DNA of 7,735 nucleotides from Pseudomonadota bacterium (GTDB lineage: Bacteria > Pseudomonadota > Alphaproteobacteria > Acetobacterales > Acetobacteraceae): contig JAKBAQ010000134.1 of the NCBI GenBank assembly GCA_021808985.1, positions 1 to 7,735 on the forward strand, read 5' to 3'. Below the pieces are notes generated by a model, which worked only from the letters and a program-made list of their open reading frames with translations, was not told where the DNA came from and ran no database searches. Position numbers and translations under genes: made by a program. Shown here in pieces: positions 5,797 to 7,735 of the stretch; the stretch's first letter is position 1, and every line of letters begins with the position of its first letter.

Positions 5797-6641
5797 CCGG
5801 GCGCCTGGCGGAGATCAACGCGCGGATCGAGGGGATTCGGCAGCTGGGCAGCGTGATGAACGTGATGCGCGGCATTGCCTCGGCGCGCGCGCAGCAGGCG
5901 CGCGGCCAGCTTGCCGCCGTGGAGCGTTATGCCGCGGGCATTACGGAAGCCATAGGGCGGGTGCTGAGCTTTATGCCCGCCCGCGCGGAGGGTGGAGCTG
6001 GCCAGCACCGGCCAGCGCTGGTGCTGTTTTGCGCCGAGCAGGGGTTTGCCGGGGCGTTCAGCGAACATGTGCTGGATGCAGCCGGAGGCGGGCTGGATGC
6101 GGCTGGCCTGTTGCTGATAGGCACGCGCGGCCTGGCGGTGGCGCGCGAGCGGGGTGTTACCCCCGCTTGGAGCCGCCCGCTGCCGGCCCATTCAGCCGGT
6201 ATTCCCCGCCTTGCCGATGAGATTGCCCAGGCGCTCTATCAGCGCATCGCCGATGGCGGGGTTGGCCGGATTGACGCCTTGTTCTGCCGCTTTGAGCCGG
6301 GGCGGGGGATTGGGGTTGAACGCCTGCGGCTGCTGCCGGTTGATCTTGCGGGTATTCCCCGCGCGGGGGGCGGCGGCATGCCGGTGCTTAATCTGGCGCC
6401 CGAGGAAGTTTTGCGCGGGTTGCTGGCGGATTATCTCCACGCCCAGCTTTGCAGCGCTGGGCTGCATGGCTTCGCGGCGGAGAATCAGGCGCGCATGGAG
6501 GCCATGGCGGCGGCGCGCCAGCAGGTGGAGCGACAGCTGGAGAGCCTGGAATCGGCCCAGCGGGTGGTCAGGCAGGAGGAGATCACCGCTGAGATCATCG
6601 AGCTTACAGCGGGTGAAATGGCGAGCCGGGCGATTATATAG
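5793..6641 (+). CDS. atpG: N-type F-ATPase F1 subunit gamma
   Basis: Gamma is the rotating central shaft connecting the c-ring to the catalytic head. The 282-residue product is near the family length of about 285. The two terminal helices that form the coiled-coil shaft are clear. The N-terminal one is RLAEINARIEGIRQLGSVMNVM followed by RGIASARAQQARGQL. The C-terminal one starts around residue 225 (ARMEAMAAARQQVERQLESL) and runs through RQEEITAEIIELTAGEMAS, matching the usual RQAxITxEIxEIVxGA pattern. The middle domain is more divergent, as is normal for gamma. It is the last gene of the operon, and no obvious hairpin-plus-T terminator follows it, so read-through into the next gene is possible. 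Confidence 0.93.
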   Translation: MTGRLAEINARIEGIRQLGSVMNVMRGIASARAQQARGQLAAVERYAAGITEAIGRVLSFMPARAEGGAGQHRPALVLFCAEQGFAGAFSEHVLDAAGGGLDAAGLLLIGTRGLAVARERGVTPAWSRPLPAHSAGIPRLADEIAQALYQRIADGGVGRIDALFCRFEPGRGIGVERLRLLPVDLAGIPRAGGGGMPVLNLAPEEVLRGLLADYLHAQLCSAGLHGFAAENQARMEAMAAARQQVERQLESLESAQRVVRQEEITAEIIELTAGEMASRAII

Positions 6642-6665
6642 ATGCCGGGTGGCGCGGGCGGGTGA

Positions 6666-6679
6666 TTGATATGCATCAT
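6666..6679. promoter_or_regulatory. FNR/FixK-type binding site 3 (one mismatch)
   Basis: TTGAT-ATGC-ATCAT matches the FNR-family dyad at nine of ten defined positions. It lies in the 97-bp gap between atpG and the PHB depolymerase gene, centred at 6672.5. At -41.5 it would give a start near 6714, but the sequence at the matching -10 (6702-6707, TTCGCG) is poor. The better -10-like TATAAA at 6720-6725 would place the start near 6732, inside the ribosome site. The box is convincing by sequence; the promoter geometry is unresolved. Confidence 0.55.
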
Positions 6680-6728
6680 GGCGGTTTGGGCTGTGATGTG
6701 CTTCGCGGAAGGCCGGATTTATAAAATG

Positions 6729-6734
6729 AGGAGG
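6729..6734 (+). promoter_or_regulatory. Consensus ribosome-binding site of the PHB depolymerase gene
   Basis: AGGAGG, a full consensus Shine-Dalgarno sequence, stands four bases before the ATG at 6739. It fixes that start and indicates independent, efficient translation, unlike the coupled genes upstream. Confidence 0.75.
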
Positions 6735-6738
6735 ATTC

Positions 6739-7735
6739 ATGACCGCCGGGTTGGCGCCGTCGCGGTTTCTCCAGTGGACGAATGAGGTTTTTCTTGGCCG
6801 GGTGATTACCGGGCAGGTGCGGCGCGGCGCGCGCGTTTGCCTGGTGGGTGAGCGCGTGCTGCTGGAAACGCCGTTTTTTTCGCTGCGCCGTTTCAGCTTC
6901 GAGGGACGCGGCGCGGCGCCGAGATTGCTTGTGGTGGTACCGCTTTCGGGCATCCGCGCCCTCATGCTCTACGATATGCTGAGCGCGTTGCTGCCCGCGT
7001 TTGATCTGCACGTGCTGTTCTGGGCGGACCCGGTGAATATTCCCGCGGCGGATGGCCCGTTTGGGCTGGATGACAACATCGCCGCCGTGCTGGCGGGGCT
7101 GCGCCGGCTTGGCGCTGGCGTGCATGTGGTGGGGCTTTGCCAGTCCGCGCTGCCGGTGCTGGCCGCCGCCGCGCTGCTGGCCGCCGCGGATGAGGGAGGG
7201 CATCCCGCCTCGCTGATGCTGCTTGGCGGCAAGCTTGATATGCGGATGAACCCGGCGCGGGTGGATATGCTGATGCGCCGCTATTCACGGGAGGATTTTT
7301 TGCGCCAGGTTATCGCCACGGTGCCCGCGTTCGAGCCGGGCCATGGGCGGATGGTCTACCCGGCGCGCCTGCAGGAGATGATGATGTTCGCCTATTTAAG
7401 CCGGCATATGCTGAGCGGCGGTGAAATCTTCAGGAAAATGCTGCATGATGACGGGCAGGACAGTGCCGGGCATCCTTTTGTGCGGCTGCTGCTCGCCACC
7501 GTGGATATTCCGGGCGAGTTTTTTCTCGATACCCAGGCCGCCGTGTTCAGGGATAATGCATTGGCCAGGGGGCGGATGACATGGCGGGGCAGGGTGGTGG
7601 AGCCCGCGGCGATTACCCGCAGCGCCTTGCTGACCATGGAGGCCGCCGAGGATGATATTGCCGGACGCGGGCAGACGCGCGCCGCGCACGGGCTGTGCAG
7701 CGCCCTGCCGGCGGCGCTGCGGGCGCACCATGTGC
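6739..7735 (+). CDS. phaZ: Intracellular polyhydroxybutyrate depolymerase-like alpha/beta hydrolase (3' end outside window)
   Basis: The open frame continues past the window end; 332 codons are visible. The product matches the intracellular PHB depolymerase family, which cleaves stored polyester granules in the cytoplasm. Landmarks are VVVPLSG (65-71) before the first core helix, HVLFWADPVNIPAADGPF (91-108) followed by LDDNIAAVLAGLRRLG, then HVVGLCQSALPVLAA with the nucleophile Cys134 in a lipase-box-like turn. These are followed by LMLLGGKLDMRMNP, VYPARLQ, LATVDIPGEFFLDTQAAVF, and AEDDIAGRGQTRAAHGLC with the candidate acid Asp305 or Asp306. The family uses a Cys-Asp-His triad; the histidine should lie just beyond the window. 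The N-terminal region is shorter than in the Ralstonia-type enzyme. There is no signal peptide, which fits an intracellular enzyme. The preceding FNR-type site suggests low-oxygen expression together with the ATPase. Confidence 0.85.
   Translation, partial: MTAGLAPSRFLQWTNEVFLGRVITGQVRRGARVCLVGERVLLETPFFSLRRFSFEGRGAAPRLLVVVPLSGIRALMLYDMLSALLPAFDLHVLFWADPVNIPAADGPFGLDDNIAAVLAGLRRLGAGVHVVGLCQSALPVLAAAALLAAADEGGHPASLMLLGGKLDMRMNPARVDMLMRRYSREDFLRQVIATVPAFEPGHGRMVYPARLQEMMMFAYLSRHMLSGGEIFRKMLHDDGQDSAGHPFVRLLLATVDIPGEFFLDTQAAVFRDNALARGRMTWRGRVVEPAAITRSALLTMEAAEDDIAGRGQTRAAHGLCSALPAALRAHHV

Noticed and set aside
6642..6738. Possible terminator between atpG and the depolymerase gene
   Set aside because: I found no stable GC hairpin followed by a T run. 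The only dyad there is the FNR-type box.
6676..7731. Minus-strand frames opposite the PHB depolymerase gene
   Set aside because: The plus-strand frame from 6739 has a consensus ribosome site and continuous family motifs. It stays open to the window end, while the minus frames are short and have shadow composition.

Overview
The window is GC-rich with GC-rich third codon positions and reads as a proteobacterial chromosome segment. An alphaproteobacterium such as one of the Acetobacteraceae is my guess from overall style only. It carries one complete operon for the alternative 'N-type' F-ATPase, with gene order atpD-atpC-atpQ-atpR-atpB-atpE-atpF-atpA-atpG (beta, epsilon, AtpI-like Q, R, a, c, b, alpha, gamma). 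This order differs from the housekeeping atpIBEFHAGDC operon and is diagnostic for N-ATPases. There is no separate atpH (delta) gene. Instead the b subunit (240 aa) ends in a segment that looks like the C-terminal part of delta.

Layout: positions 1-47 hold the start of a minus-strand gene, probably with a signal peptide. Positions 48-261 are a divergent control region containing two perfect FNR/FixK-type palindromes (TTGAT-N4-ATCAA), centred at 141.5 and 167.5. The ATPase operon runs from 262 to 6641. Six of its eight junctions are ATGA stop/start overlaps, one is an 11-bp overlap (atpF/atpA) and one is a 4-bp gap (atpE/atpF), so the genes are tightly coupled. After a 97-bp gap that contains a third, near-perfect FNR-type site, a gene for an intracellular polyhydroxybutyrate depolymerase-like alpha/beta hydrolase starts at 6739 and runs off the window end.

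How the parts fit: beta and alpha form the catalytic head, gamma and epsilon the central stalk, and the elongated b protein the peripheral stalk with its own delta-like cap. Subunits a and c form the ion channel and rotor, while Q and R are the small membrane proteins specific to this ATPase class. The rotor subunit has a carboxylate in each helix (Glu27 and Glu60) plus hydroxyl residues, a pattern seen in Na+-type or two-carboxylate rotor rings. The FNR-type boxes suggest that the ATPase, the divergent gene and the PHB depolymerase are expressed together at low oxygen. That would suit an auxiliary ion pump or ATPase working while stored polyester is mobilised. The N-ATPase class itself is described in the literature. 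The less familiar points here are the divergent FNR-box architecture, the b/delta composite subunit and the pairing with a PHB depolymerase.
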